A DNA stretch of 32,602 bases from Staphylococcus lugdunensis (GCF_002901705.1 NZ_PPPV01000012.1:41580-74181), one strand, 5' to 3'; counted from the stretch's first letter, positions 1 through 7,479 are shown. Numbers and translations are program-made. The notes: a model not told the origin generated them from the letters alone.

Positions 1-81
1 GGAGGGGTAGCGAAGTGGCTAAACGCGGCGGACTGTAAATCCGCTCCTTCGGGTTCGGCAGTTCGAATCTGCCCCCCTCCA
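1..81 (+). tRNA. tRNA-Tyr (GTA)
   Basis: The acceptor arm GGAGGGG pairs with CCCCTCC at 74-80, and the discriminator base is A81. The anticodon loop reads ctGTAaa, which decodes tyrosine. A long variable arm (about 46-59) fits the class II structure of bacterial tRNA-Tyr. The gene starts exactly at the window edge, so it is complete, but its promoter and any earlier genes of the cluster lie outside. No CCA is encoded. Confidence 0.95.
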
Positions 82-92
82 TATTTTTAAAT

Positions 93-166
93 AGGGGCAT
101 AGTTCAACGGTAGAATAGAGGTCTCCAAAACCTTTGATGTGGGTTCGATTCCTACTGCCCCTGCCA
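93..166 (+). tRNA. tRNA-Trp (CCA)
   Basis: The acceptor AGGGGCA (93-99) pairs with TGCCCCT (156-162), followed by discriminator G163 and an encoded CCA at 164-166. The anticodon loop ctCCAaa gives tryptophan. It lies 11 bases after tRNA-Tyr and is presumably co-transcribed with it. Confidence 0.95.
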
Positions 167-167
167 T

Positions 168-241
168 GGCGGTTGTGGCGAAGTGGTTAACGCATCGGAT
201 TGTGGTTCCGACACTCGAGGGTTCGATTCCCTTCAACCGCC
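168..241 (+). tRNA. tRNA-His (GTG)
   Basis: The acceptor GCGGTTG (169-175) pairs with CAACCGC (234-240). G168 faces C241 and forms the extra G-1:C73 pair that marks tRNA-His. The anticodon GTG is at 202-204. It follows tRNA-Trp with a single-base gap. Confidence 0.96.
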
Positions 242-252
242 CTTATTATTAA

Positions 253-324
253 TGGGCTATAGCCAAGCGGTAAGGCAACGGACTTTGACTCCGTCACGCG
301 CTGGTTCGAATCCAGCTAGCCCAG
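253..324 (+). tRNA. tRNA-Gln (TTG)
   Basis: The acceptor TGGGCTA (253-259) pairs with TAGCCCA (317-323), and the discriminator is G324. The anticodon loop ctTTGac gives glutamine. The T-arm has the normal GGTTCGAATCC form. No CCA is encoded. Confidence 0.95.
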
Positions 325-329
325 TTATT

Positions 330-403
<74 letters not shown>

Positions 404-409
404 GGTTAT

Positions 410-484
410 GCGGGAGTAGTTCAACTTTTAGAACACATTCCTTCCCGGAATGAGGTATAGGTGTAAATCCTATCTTCCGCTCCA
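410..484 (+). tRNA. Atypical tRNA-Gly (TCC), probably the cell-wall (non-proteinogenic) type
   Basis: The acceptor GCGGGAG (410-416) pairs with CTTCCGC (474-480, one G-T pair), followed by T481 and an encoded CCA. The anticodon stem CATTC/GAATG holds the loop CTTCCCG, so the anticodon is TCC (443-445). Two features are abnormal. The D-loop reads AACTTTTA where GG (bases 18-19) is expected. The T-loop reads TGTAAAT in place of TTCGAAT, so psi55 and C56 are lost. Staphylococci are known to encode tRNA-Gly species with these changes. They bind EF-Tu poorly and supply glycine to the Fem enzymes for peptidoglycan cross-bridges. I infer that role here. Confidence 0.9.
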
Positions 485-490
485 ATATTG

Positions 491-510
491 CTTCCAACAG
501 GAAGTTTTTT
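491..510 (+). terminator. Small hairpin with T-run between tRNA-Gly and tRNA-Leu
   Basis: CTTCC (491-495) and GGAAG (500-504) flank the tetraloop AACA and are followed directly by six T residues. This is a short terminator-like element inside the cluster. With only five base pairs it may act as a partial terminator or a processing site, since tRNA-Leu follows without an obvious promoter of its own. Confidence 0.45.
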
Positions 511-522
511 ATTTATAACTGT

Positions 523-606
523 GCCGGCGTGGCGGAATTGGCAGACGCGCGGGACTCAAAATCCCGTTCCTTTATTGGAGTGTCGGTTCGACCCCGACCG
601 CCGGTA
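523..606 (+). tRNA. tRNA-Leu (CAA)
   Basis: The acceptor GCCGGCG (523-529) pairs with CGCCGGT (599-605, ending in a G-T pair), and the discriminator is A606. The anticodon stem CGGGA/TCCCG holds the loop CTCAAAA, giving anticodon CAA. A long variable arm (about 568-582) fits tRNA-Leu. It is the last tRNA of the left cluster. No CCA is encoded. Confidence 0.94.
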
Positions 607-612
607 TATTGA

Positions 613-645
613 CCTCTAAACATTGTAGTGTTTAGAGGTTTTTTA
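613..645 (+). terminator. Terminator of the left tRNA cluster
   Basis: CCTCTAAACA (613-622) pairs perfectly with TGTTTAGAGG (629-638) around a six-base loop, followed by TTTTTTATT. This is a strong intrinsic terminator just after tRNA-Leu. Confidence 0.9.
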
Positions 646-1160
646 TTATGTGAAAAATTCAAATGAAATCCTAATAAGTCATAAAGCTATTTTGCGACGA
701 TAGTTCATAGACCATATATTGAAATCGAGCCAACTGTTGAGCATATTTCTGTAGTAATGATTCTTTGCCAAAACTTGTAGTAACAAAATTTTTTACATAT
801 TTTTAAGCGGGATTGTAACTAGTAGCTTTCCCTCGACTTATGCAATTATATTATCATTGGAAACCTAAAACTTTTGATTAATTTTTACTTAGATATGATA
901 GAAAGATATTATAAAAAGTTTGAGAAATCATTATAAATTGATACTTACAGGTAATTAAACCTTAGTACAAGATATACAATTTTATAAAGGTAATACTAAA
1001 TTGGAATAAGATATTGTAATTTTTAAGAGTTGCTAGTGAAATGGAATATTTGGTTAATCAGTCATTATCTTTGTTGAATTAGCTAATAAAGACGTTATAG
1101 TCTTAGAATTGAGGTCCTGTTTATATCACTATATTTGATTTTTTACGATTAATGAAAATT
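646..1160. other. Gene-free stretch with possible decayed coding fragments
   Basis: No intact gene is visible. On the minus strand, 802-671 is a 43-codon open stretch with protein-like composition (it contains FGKESLLQKYAQQLARFQ). It is preceded, across a stop codon, by RGKATSYNPA, which loosely recalls the N-terminal region of some transposases. On the plus strand, about 1030-1135 can be read as coding only by changing frame and crossing stops (SEMEYLVNQSL, then ELANKDVIVLELR). This may be an old remnant beside the tRNA cluster, or chance. I cannot assign a family. Confidence 0.35.
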
Positions 1161-1188
1161 TTGGTTGTTTAATGCCGATGAGTATAAT
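1161..1188 (+). promoter_or_regulatory. Likely promoter of the EIIC-like gene
   Basis: TTGGTT (1161-1166) and TATAAT (1183-1188) are separated by 16 bases. They lie 35 bases upstream of the start codon, which has a good GGAGG ribosome binding site at 1211-1215. Confidence 0.55.
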
Positions 1189-1222
1189 ATTATTAATCTA
1201 ATGTAATTATTGGAGGTTTGAA

Positions 1223-2281
1223 ATGACTAAACAACATGTTAATGTAAAAGGTTTCTTTAGTAATATATTGAATGCTGTAGGGGCCGGAGTAGTTATTGCG
1301 CTGTTGCCTAATGCCTTATTGGGGGAGTTATTAAAGCTATTTAAGGATGATTACCAATTTTTGGGTATGATTTTTCAATTGGTTACTGTTATACAATCAT
1401 TTATGGCATTTATAATAGGTGTTTTAGCAGCACATCAATTTAAATTTAATGGTGCTGGTGCTACGCTGATTGGAACTTCTGCAATGTTAGGTTCTGGTGC
1501 GATACATATTACAACTAGTGGGGTTACCTTAAAAGGTATCGGCGATATAATTAATGTTATTTTAGTAGTAATTGTTGCTTGTTTTTTATATTTAATTTTT
1601 CAGAATAAATTTGGATCTTTAGAGATGATTATTTTACCTGTTGCCATACCTGTTTTAAGCGGTATATTTGGCTTGTATACTTTACCGTATGTTCAAACTA
1701 TAACTAAGGCATTAGGTCATATGATTAATTCATTTACTGAACTTAATCCATTGCTGATGTCTATTCTGATTTGTGTCACTTATTCATTATTAATGGTTAC
1801 ACCGATTTCTTTAGTAGCTATTGCAACGGCTATTAGTTTAGATGGTTTGGGAAGTGGTGCGGCTAATATGGGTATAGTAGCAGCTTGCGTAACTTTCATA
1901 TTTGGCTCATTAAGGGTAAATTCAGCGGGTGTCAATATTGTATTGTTAATCGGTGCAGCAAAAATGATGATACCAGTTTATTTAAAACATCTTATCATTA
2001 TGATTCCTTTGGCTATTAATGGCGTAATTGGTGGAGTAATTGCTTATTCGATTGGTATAAAAGGGACACCACTTTCTGCAGGATTTGGTTATACAGGATT
2101 AGTAGGGCCAATAAATGCATTAAATCGTATGACTGGCGATGTAACTATGAATATAATCTTATTAGCGTTTGGTTATTTTATCATACCATTTGCTAGCGCA
2201 TTTATTATACATGAATTATGCAAAAAAATCATTCCTGGTTATACTAACGATATTTATAGATTTGAAATTCCAAAGCAGTAA
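1223..2281 (+). CDS. PTS EIIC-type membrane protein (PTS_EIIC_2 family)
   Basis: This 352-residue, very hydrophobic protein has roughly eight to ten membrane segments and glycine-rich turns such as GAGVVIALLPNALLGELL near the N-terminus. It resembles the PTS_EIIC_2 family of predicted sugar-specific permease components. Known EIIC proteins carry a sugar across the membrane while EIIB phosphorylates it. No EIIA or EIIB domain is fused or adjacent, so the substrate and even the PTS link are uncertain. The start is supported by GGAGG eight bases upstream, and a terminator follows the stop, so it is probably transcribed alone. The family call is from remembered resemblance. Confidence 0.75.
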   Translation: MTKQHVNVKGFFSNILNAVGAGVVIALLPNALLGELLKLFKDDYQFLGMIFQLVTVIQSFMAFIIGVLAAHQFKFNGAGATLIGTSAMLGSGAIHITTSGVTLKGIGDIINVILVVIVACFLYLIFQNKFGSLEMIILPVAIPVLSGIFGLYTLPYVQTITKALGHMINSFTELNPLLMSILICVTYSLLMVTPISLVAIATAISLDGLGSGAANMGIVAACVTFIFGSLRVNSAGVNIVLLIGAAKMMIPVYLKHLIIMIPLAINGVIGGVIAYSIGIKGTPLSAGFGYTGLVGPINALNRMTGDVTMNIILLAFGYFIIPFASAFIIHELCKKIIPGYTNDIYRFEIPKQ

Positions 2282-2315
2282 TATTTGCTTATAAAGAGCA
2301 TATATACAGAGATAT

Positions 2316-2362
2316 AAAAGAGTACACAAGATGATTTGTTTCATTTTGTGTACTCTTTTTTA
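2316..2362 (+). terminator. Terminator after the EIIC-like gene
   Basis: AAAAGAGTACACAA (2316-2329) pairs with TTGTGTACTCTTTT (2346-2359), followed by more T residues. The A-run on the left side means it could also stop transcription in the opposite direction. Confidence 0.85.
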
Positions 2363-2372
2363 AAAAAAGATA

Positions 2373-2401
2373 TTGCATATATATTTATTTAAATGTATAA
2401 T
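2373..2401 (+). promoter_or_regulatory. Promoter of the glutamine-type ABC transporter operon
   Basis: TTGCAT (2373-2378) and a consensus TATAAT (2396-2401) are separated by exactly 17 bases. Transcription would begin near 2408. That excludes the ATG at 2393 as the start and supports the ATG at 2429. Confidence 0.75.
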
Positions 2402-2428
2402 AATGAACATCGAAAAGGAGGGGCAATC

Positions 2429-3886
2429 ATGAAAAAGTTAATACAGTTGTTAATGGTTGTTGCCATAGTATGTGGTTTAACGATAGCCAACATAACACCG
2501 ATTGCACATGCAGAACAGGATAAAAATTGGGAGAAAATTAAAGAAAGTGGAGAACTAAAGGTTGGTTTATCAGCAGATTATGCACCTATGGAATTTGAGC
2601 ATAATGTTAATGGAAAAAATGAATATGCTGGTGTAGATATTGAACTTGCAAAAAAGATTGCTAAAGATAACCATCTTAAACTAAAAATTATAAATATGCA
2701 GTTTGATAGTTTATTGGGAGCATTAAAAACAGGAAAAATTGATATCATCATTTCAGGAATGACTTCAACACCTGAACGTAAAAAAGAAGTCGATTTTAGT
2801 GATCCATATATGTATTCTAATAATACGGTTTTAGTCAAGAAAAGTGATGCTAAAAAGTATCATTCATTAAAAGATTTAGCTAATAAAAAAATAGCTGTTC
2901 AAAAATCTACTGAGCAAGAAAAAATTGCACAGACTGAAATAGAAAACGCAAGTATCACTTCTTTGACGCGTTTACCAGATGCTATTCTTTCTTTAAAAAG
3001 TCATAAAGTAGATGCGGTAGTAATTGAGAAACCTGTAGCAGAAGCATATTTAAAGCAAAATAAAGAATTAACTTTAGCATCTGTGAAATTTAATGAGGAT
3101 AAAAAGTCAACAGTTATAGCTATACCTAAAGATTCTCCAGAAGTAATGGCACATATCAATAAATCGATTAAAGATGTCAAAGATCATAATTTAATTGATA
3201 AATATATGGATAAAGCTTCTAAAGAAATGTCAGATGATGGTAACTTTTTTACTAAATATGGCAGTTTCTTCGTTAAAGGTATAGTCAATACAATTATATT
3301 ATCAGCTATTGGCGTTATTATTGGTGCAGTTTTGGGAACGCTAATTGCATTAGCAAAATTGAGTAAAATTAAAATCATTTCGTGGATAGCTGCTGCTTAT
3401 ATTGAAATAATTAGAGGAACACCATTACTTGTGCAAGTATTCATTGTGTTCTTTGGTACTACTGCTGCATTAGGATTAGATATTTCAGCATTTATTTGCG
3501 GGATAATCGCTTTAATTATTAACTCATCAGCATATATTGCTGAAATTATTAGAGCTGGTATCAATGCAGTAGATAAAGGACAAACGGAGGCAGCTCAGTG
3601 TTTAGGTTTAAATTACAATCAAACAATGAAAAATGTCATTATGCCACAAGCGATTAAAAACATTTTACCTGCTTTAGGAAATGAATTTGTGACATTGATT
3701 AAAGAGTCATCAATCGTATCAACAATTGGTGTGAGTGAGGTTATGTTTAATTCTCAAGTTGTTCAAGGCATATCATTTGATCCGTTTACACCATTACTAC
3801 TAGCTGCGGGATTATATTTTGTTTTAACATTCTCATTATCTAGAATTATGACTTTAATTGAAGGGAGAATGAAGGCCAGTGATTAA
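2429..3886 (+). CDS. glnP: Amino acid ABC transporter, fused substrate-binding and permease protein (glutamine type)
   Basis: The protein has 485 residues. Residues 1-28 form a signal peptide ending in AHA. Residues about 35-265 are a family 3 solute-binding domain (LKVGLSADYAPMEF, FDSLLGALKTGKIDIIISGM). From about 280 on it is a His/Glu/Gln-type permease with VNTIILSAIG, the EIIRGTPLLVQVF motif and an EAA loop (EAAQCLGL, near 388). Fusion of binding protein and permease is typical of the Gram-positive GlnP group, which imports glutamine or glutamate. I chose the ATG at 2429 because AAAGGAGGGG lies just upstream and the promoter excludes the upstream ATG. The stop overlaps the GTG start of the ATPase gene, so the two are translationally coupled. 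The exact substrate is inferred. Confidence 0.9.
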   Translation: MKKLIQLLMVVAIVCGLTIANITPIAHAEQDKNWEKIKESGELKVGLSADYAPMEFEHNVNGKNEYAGVDIELAKKIAKDNHLKLKIINMQFDSLLGALKTGKIDIIISGMTSTPERKKEVDFSDPYMYSNNTVLVKKSDAKKYHSLKDLANKKIAVQKSTEQEKIAQTEIENASITSLTRLPDAILSLKSHKVDAVVIEKPVAEAYLKQNKELTLASVKFNEDKKSTVIAIPKDSPEVMAHINKSIKDVKDHNLIDKYMDKASKEMSDDGNFFTKYGSFFVKGIVNTIILSAIGVIIGAVLGTLIALAKLSKIKIISWIAAAYIEIIRGTPLLVQVFIVFFGTTAALGLDISAFICGIIALIINSSAYIAEIIRAGINAVDKGQTEAAQCLGLNYNQTMKNVIMPQAIKNILPALGNEFVTLIKESSIVSTIGVSEVMFNSQVVQGISFDPFTPLLLAAGLYFVLTFSLSRIMTLIEGRMKASD

Positions 3887-4603
3887 AATTAAAAATTTAA
3901 TTAAGTCGTTTGATAAAAATGAAGTACTCAAAGATATAAATTTAGAGGTTCATAAAGGTGAAGTTGTATCCATTATTGGGCCATCAGGGAGCGGTAAAAG
4001 TACATTATTAAGATGTATGAATTTACTTGAACAACCAACAGATGGACATGTAATTTTTGAAGGAAAAGAATTAACAAGTAAAGACGTTAATTTAAATGAA
4101 TTACGCCAAAATATGGGAATGGTTTTTCAAAGTTTTAACTTATTTCACACAAAACAGTACTTGAAAATATATACATGGCACCGAAATTATTAAAAAAAGG
4201 TGATTTAGACAAGTTAAAAAAAGAAGCACATAATTTATTAGAAAAAGTTGGTTTGGCGGAAAAAGCTGAAAATTATCCGAATCAACTTTCTGGAGGTCAA
4301 AAACAAAGAGTCGCAATTGCTAGAGCTTTGGCAATGCATCCAGACGTCATATTATTTGATGAACCAACATCTGCATTAGATCCAGAAGTTGTTAATGATG
4401 TGTTAAAAGTCATAAAATCTTTAGCTAAAGAAGGTATGACAATGGTTATAGTAACGCATGAAATGAGTTTTGCGAAAGATGTTAGTGATAAAGTTATCTT
4501 CATGGCTGATGGCTATGTTGTTGAAACAGGCAAGCCTGAAGATATATTTGAACATCCAAAAGAACAAAGAACTCAAAATTTCTTATCACGTGTATTATCA
4601 TAG
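3879..4603 (+). pseudogene. glnQ: Amino acid ABC transporter ATPase, interrupted by a single-base frameshift
   Basis: The GTG start overlaps the end of the permease gene. The first part holds Walker A (GPSGSGKST, residues 34-42) and the Q-loop (MVFQSFNLF), then runs out of frame and stops at 4193. The correct continuation lies in the next frame: [14 protein letters not shown], signature [15 protein letters not shown], Walker [13 protein letters not shown] and the switch histidine in VTHEM, ending at 4603. Family members read [13 protein letters not shown] here. The DNA tttcacacaaaac near 4142-4154 restores this if one C is added, giving about 240 residues. The rest is well preserved, so this is either a recent mutation or a sequencing error. 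If real, the transporter loses its dedicated ATPase. Confidence 0.9.
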
Positions 4604-4643
4604 TCTAGTGATATTGTGACATAGATGTCTCTGACAAGTTTAA

Positions 4644-4790
4644 GGGAGCAGGATAGAATTCATTATGAAATTCTATCCTGCCTCTTGGTAAGATTGACAA
4701 GGATTGAAAAAAGCTTGGTATAAGCGCATTTTCTATCCATTCAACTACTGCCAATATTTAGTCATAGGTTAAAAACATAATTATGTTCCA
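4644..4790. repeat. Interspersed two-hairpin repeat, copy A
   Basis: This is one of three related copies in the window (others at 21837-21980 and 24047-24192). Hairpin 1 pairs CAGGATAGAATT (4649-4660) with AATTCTATCCTG (4669-4680). A second, longer-range pairing brings ATTGACAAGGATTGA near 4693-4707 opposite TATCCATTCAAC near 4734-4745, around the conserved core AAAAAAGCTTGGTAT. The tail TGCCAATATTTA and the end AACATAATTATGTTCCA also match the other copies. It lies downstream of glnQ. It is orientated as written, but strand of function is unknown. Confidence 0.8.
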
Positions 4791-4865
4791 GATTCTTCAT
4801 TATTATATTAAGTGGATTAAGATAAAGCATAGTTTTTTCAAGTACAAATTATTGAAGATAAAAGA

Positions 4866-4910
4866 AGCACAAAGTTGATTTATTTAAAACCATCTTTGTG
4901 CTGTTTTTTT
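4866..4910 (+). terminator. Intrinsic terminator between glnQ and queG
   Basis: AGCACAAAG (4866-4874) pairs with CTTTGTGCT (4894-4902), followed by G and seven T residues. It lies 76 bases after repeat copy A. It may end transcripts that read through from the glnPQ operon. The 457-base gap before queG otherwise holds only the repeat and the queG promoter. Confidence 0.75.
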
Positions 4911-5033
4911 GATTTTACGTCCCATCTTGTATTTTAATTTAAAGATTAACATGTTTTGATTAATGAAAAATTTATAGTTCTATCAATTTCAATTTCATTT
5001 GTGAATTTTTATCCAAGTGTTAGTGTGAAATTG

Positions 5034-5042
5034 TGGTAAAAT
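5034..5042 (+). promoter_or_regulatory. Extended -10 element before queG
   Basis: TGGTAAAAT is an extended -10 sequence (TGN followed by TAAAAT). No convincing -35 box is seen. A start site near 5049 gives a leader of about 27 bases before the TTG start codon. Confidence 0.45.
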
Positions 5043-5075
5043 GACTTATGTAAATTTTCAATGGGAGGCTTAGAG

Positions 5076-6203
5076 TTGAATACAGCTCATTTAAAAACAG
5101 AAATTATTCAATTTGCGCACAGCATTGGAATTGATCAAATAGGTTTTACTACAGCTGATCCATTTGATGAATTGAAGCAAAAATTAGAAGATTATCATGC
5201 AAAAGGTTACGCATCTGGATTTGAAGAATCTGATATAGCATTAAGAACAGAACCAAAGCTTAGCTTGCCTACTGCGCGCTCTATCATCGCAATTGCTGTC
5301 GGATATCCTAATAAATTAAAAGGTGCGCCTAAAAGTGTACGTGGTGATCGCAGAGGTATGTTTGCACGTGCTTCATGGGGACAAGATTATCATACAATTA
5401 TGCGGAATAGACTAAATAAATTAGCTGAATTTATTCAAAGTAAAGTACCTGATGTTGAAATCCAAAGTATGGTTGATACAGGTGTTTTATCGGATAGAGC
5501 TGTAGCTGAGCGTGCAGGTCTAGGTTTTGTTGGAAAAAATGGCTTTATTATTAATGCAGAATTGGGAACTTGGTCATATTTAGGAGAAATGTTAGTTAGT
5601 ATTCCTTTTGAACCAGATGATCCCATTTTAGATAGTTGTGGTGATTGTACAATTTGTGTTGATCGTTGCCCAACAGGTGCTCTAGTTGGTAACGGACAAC
5701 TAAATAGTCAAAAGTGTATTAGCTTTTTAACACAAACAAAAGGATATTTAGCTGATGAATATCGTTATAAAATAGGGAATCGTTTATATGGTTGTGACAC
5801 GTGTCAACAAGTATGTCCTAAAAATAAAGGGATCAATACTGAACACGATGATATTATTCTAGAACCAGAAATTTTAAAACCAAGATTAATTCCATTATTA
5901 CAAATGAGTAATAAAGAATTTAAAAATACTTATGGACATTTAGCTGGTGCGTGGCGAGGAAAGAAACCTATTCAAAGAAATGCAATTATTGCCTTAGCAC
6001 ATTTTAAAGCCGAAGAAGCACTACCCGAATTAAAAGAAGTTGCACTTAATGATAAAAGACCAATGATAAGAGCAACAGCTTACTGGGCAATAGGACAAAT
6101 CGATGGTTATAATGCGCAATCATTTATCGATGCACATTTTGCTGAAGAAGTTGAAGAAGTACAACAAGAAATGATAAAAGGTTTAGAAATGAGGAGAAAT
6201 TAA
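5076..6203 (+). CDS. queG: Epoxyqueuosine reductase QueG
   Basis: QueG reduces epoxyqueuosine to queuosine at tRNA position 34, using cobalamin and two [4Fe-4S] clusters in the cytoplasm. Ferredoxin-type cysteines are visible as C188-C191-C194-C198 (CGDCTICVDRC) and C240-C243-C247 (CDTCQQVC). The conserved acid in VDTGVLSDR falls at Asp134 when translation starts at the TTG (5076). That matches the number I recall for the catalytic residue in studied QueG proteins. The TTG also has GGGAGG seven bases upstream, while the in-frame ATG at 5061 overlaps that site. The C-terminal 70 or so residues look like a HEAT-repeat segment. Length (375) is normal. trmL follows with one base between. Confidence 0.95.
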   Translation: MNTAHLKTEIIQFAHSIGIDQIGFTTADPFDELKQKLEDYHAKGYASGFEESDIALRTEPKLSLPTARSIIAIAVGYPNKLKGAPKSVRGDRRGMFARASWGQDYHTIMRNRLNKLAEFIQSKVPDVEIQSMVDTGVLSDRAVAERAGLGFVGKNGFIINAELGTWSYLGEMLVSIPFEPDDPILDSCGDCTICVDRCPTGALVGNGQLNSQKCISFLTQTKGYLADEYRYKIGNRLYGCDTCQQVCPKNKGINTEHDDIILEPEILKPRLIPLLQMSNKEFKNTYGHLAGAWRGKKPIQRNAIIALAHFKAEEALPELKEVALNDKRPMIRATAYWAIGQIDGYNAQSFIDAHFAEEVEEVQQEMIKGLEMRRN

Positions 6204-6204
6204 A

Positions 6205-6675
6205 ATGACAAATCATATTGTTTTATATCAACCAGAAATACCTGCTAATACAGGTAATATAGCTCGTACATGTGCTGGCACTGACACACATTTACATTTA
6301 ATAAAACCACTCGGATTTAGTACTGATGATAAAATGTTGAAACGTGCAGGTCTAGATTATTGGAAATTTGTAAATATTACTTATCATGAAAGTATTGAAT
6401 CATTTTTTGAAACAACTTCAGGTAAATACTTTTTACTAACTAAATTTGGTAAAAAAACATATAGTGATTTTGATTTCTCTGATCGTGATGACGATTTGTA
6501 TTTTATATTTGGCCGTGAAACTACAGGATTGCCACAATGGGTAAAAGAAAAATATGCTGACACTGCCTTACGAATTCCAATGAACAGTAATATACGGTCT
6601 TTAAATTTATCAAATACAGCTGCTTTGCTTATTTATGAAGCATTAAGACAACAAAAATTTTACGGTTTGTCATAA
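6205..6675 (+). CDS. trmL: tRNA (cytidine/uridine-34 2'-O)-methyltransferase TrmL
   Basis: This 156-residue SPOUT-family enzyme methylates the ribose of base 34 in certain tRNA-Leu species. Family motifs are visible in order: IVLYQPEIPANTGNIARTCAGT at the start (seen as PEIPANTGNIARTC), LGF, FIFGRETTGLP near residue 105, and the knot-forming IPMNSNIRSLNLSNTAALLIYEALRQ at the C-terminus. It starts one base after queG with GAGGAG upstream, so it is co-transcribed. Both genes modify the wobble position, which makes a coherent pair. Confidence 0.95.
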   Translation: MTNHIVLYQPEIPANTGNIARTCAGTDTHLHLIKPLGFSTDDKMLKRAGLDYWKFVNITYHESIESFFETTSGKYFLLTKFGKKTYSDFDFSDRDDDLYFIFGRETTGLPQWVKEKYADTALRIPMNSNIRSLNLSNTAALLIYEALRQQKFYGLS

Positions 6676-6840
6676 ATAAGGGAAATAGTGACTTAATTTA
6701 TTTCATTGTAATTTAATGATATATTTATATTGATATTAAAAAGCGATGATATATCATAGTTTTAATAGCCTTAGATAGGGTAATATACAATTAATATCAT
6801 TAATTTTTATTAAAGTTATAATTGAGGAGTGTAATAAAAA

Positions 6841-7440
6841 ATGGCAATGAACTTTAAAGTATTTGAAAATAAAGATCAAGTTGCAGAGTATTCAGCAGAT
6901 ATCATTAGAAAACAATTTAACAATAATCCTACTACAATTGCTGGATTTCATTTAAACAAAGAGGCATCACCAGTACTTGATATGCTTAAAAAGAATGTTG
7001 ACCAACATGCGGTTGACTTCAGCCAAATTAACATTCTTGACTATGATCAAAATCAAGAATATTTCAAAGCGCTGGGGGTTCCTGAGAGTCAAATTTATCC
7101 TATCTCATACGATCAAGATGCTGAAGCGTTTATCTCTGATAAAATCAAAACAAAAGATAATAAAGGGAAACTAATGTTACAAGTAGCTTCAATTGATGAT
7201 CAAGGAAACCTTAATATCAGTCTACGTCAAGGATTGTTAAATGCTAGAGAAATTATCTTAGTCATTACAGGACATAATAAAAAAGAAGTAGTAGAAAAAC
7301 TGTATAATGAAAATGGAAAATCTAATTTTGAACCTGCTGATTTAAAAGCACATCGTATGGTAACGGTTATTTTAGACGAAGCGGCAGCTGAAGGTTTGCC
7401 AGAAGATGTACGTCATTACTTTACTGATCGGTTTGCTTAA
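6841..7440 (+). CDS. NagB/RpiA-fold protein lacking catalytic motifs
   Basis: This 199-residue protein follows the layout of glucosamine-6-phosphate isomerase and 6-phosphogluconolactonase proteins. Residues 64-70 (NILDYDQ) align with the family's NLDEY motif. Residues 136-155 (REIILVITGHNKKEVVEKLY) and 168-185 (LKAHRMVTVILDEAAAEG) match the C-terminal signatures. The phosphate loop (normally GxTP) is replaced by HLNKEASPV near 37-45. The GxGxDGHIAFNEP region is replaced by QVASIDDQGNLNIS (114-127), so the catalytic Asp-His pair is missing. It is probably not an active isomerase and could bind a sugar phosphate as a sensor. The start has GAGGAG 13 bases upstream. It stands apart from trmL by 165 bases. 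Confidence 0.75.
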   Translation: MAMNFKVFENKDQVAEYSADIIRKQFNNNPTTIAGFHLNKEASPVLDMLKKNVDQHAVDFSQINILDYDQNQEYFKALGVPESQIYPISYDQDAEAFISDKIKTKDNKGKLMLQVASIDDQGNLNISLRQGLLNAREIILVITGHNKKEVVEKLYNENGKSNFEPADLKAHRMVTVILDEAAAEGLPEDVRHYFTDRFA

Positions 7441-7479
7441 AGTAAAAGCGATTATGAATAATATAGTGAGGTCATTTTA

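Noticed and set aside
2578..2838. 86-codon minus-strand frame inside glnP, with a similar one at 3184-3378
   Set aside because: Both are shadows of a well-supported gene and have no ribosome binding site or family resemblance.
4175..4603. Separate ABC ATPase gene starting at ATG 4175
   Set aside because: It has no ribosome binding site and lacks Walker A. It is the second half of the frameshifted glnQ.
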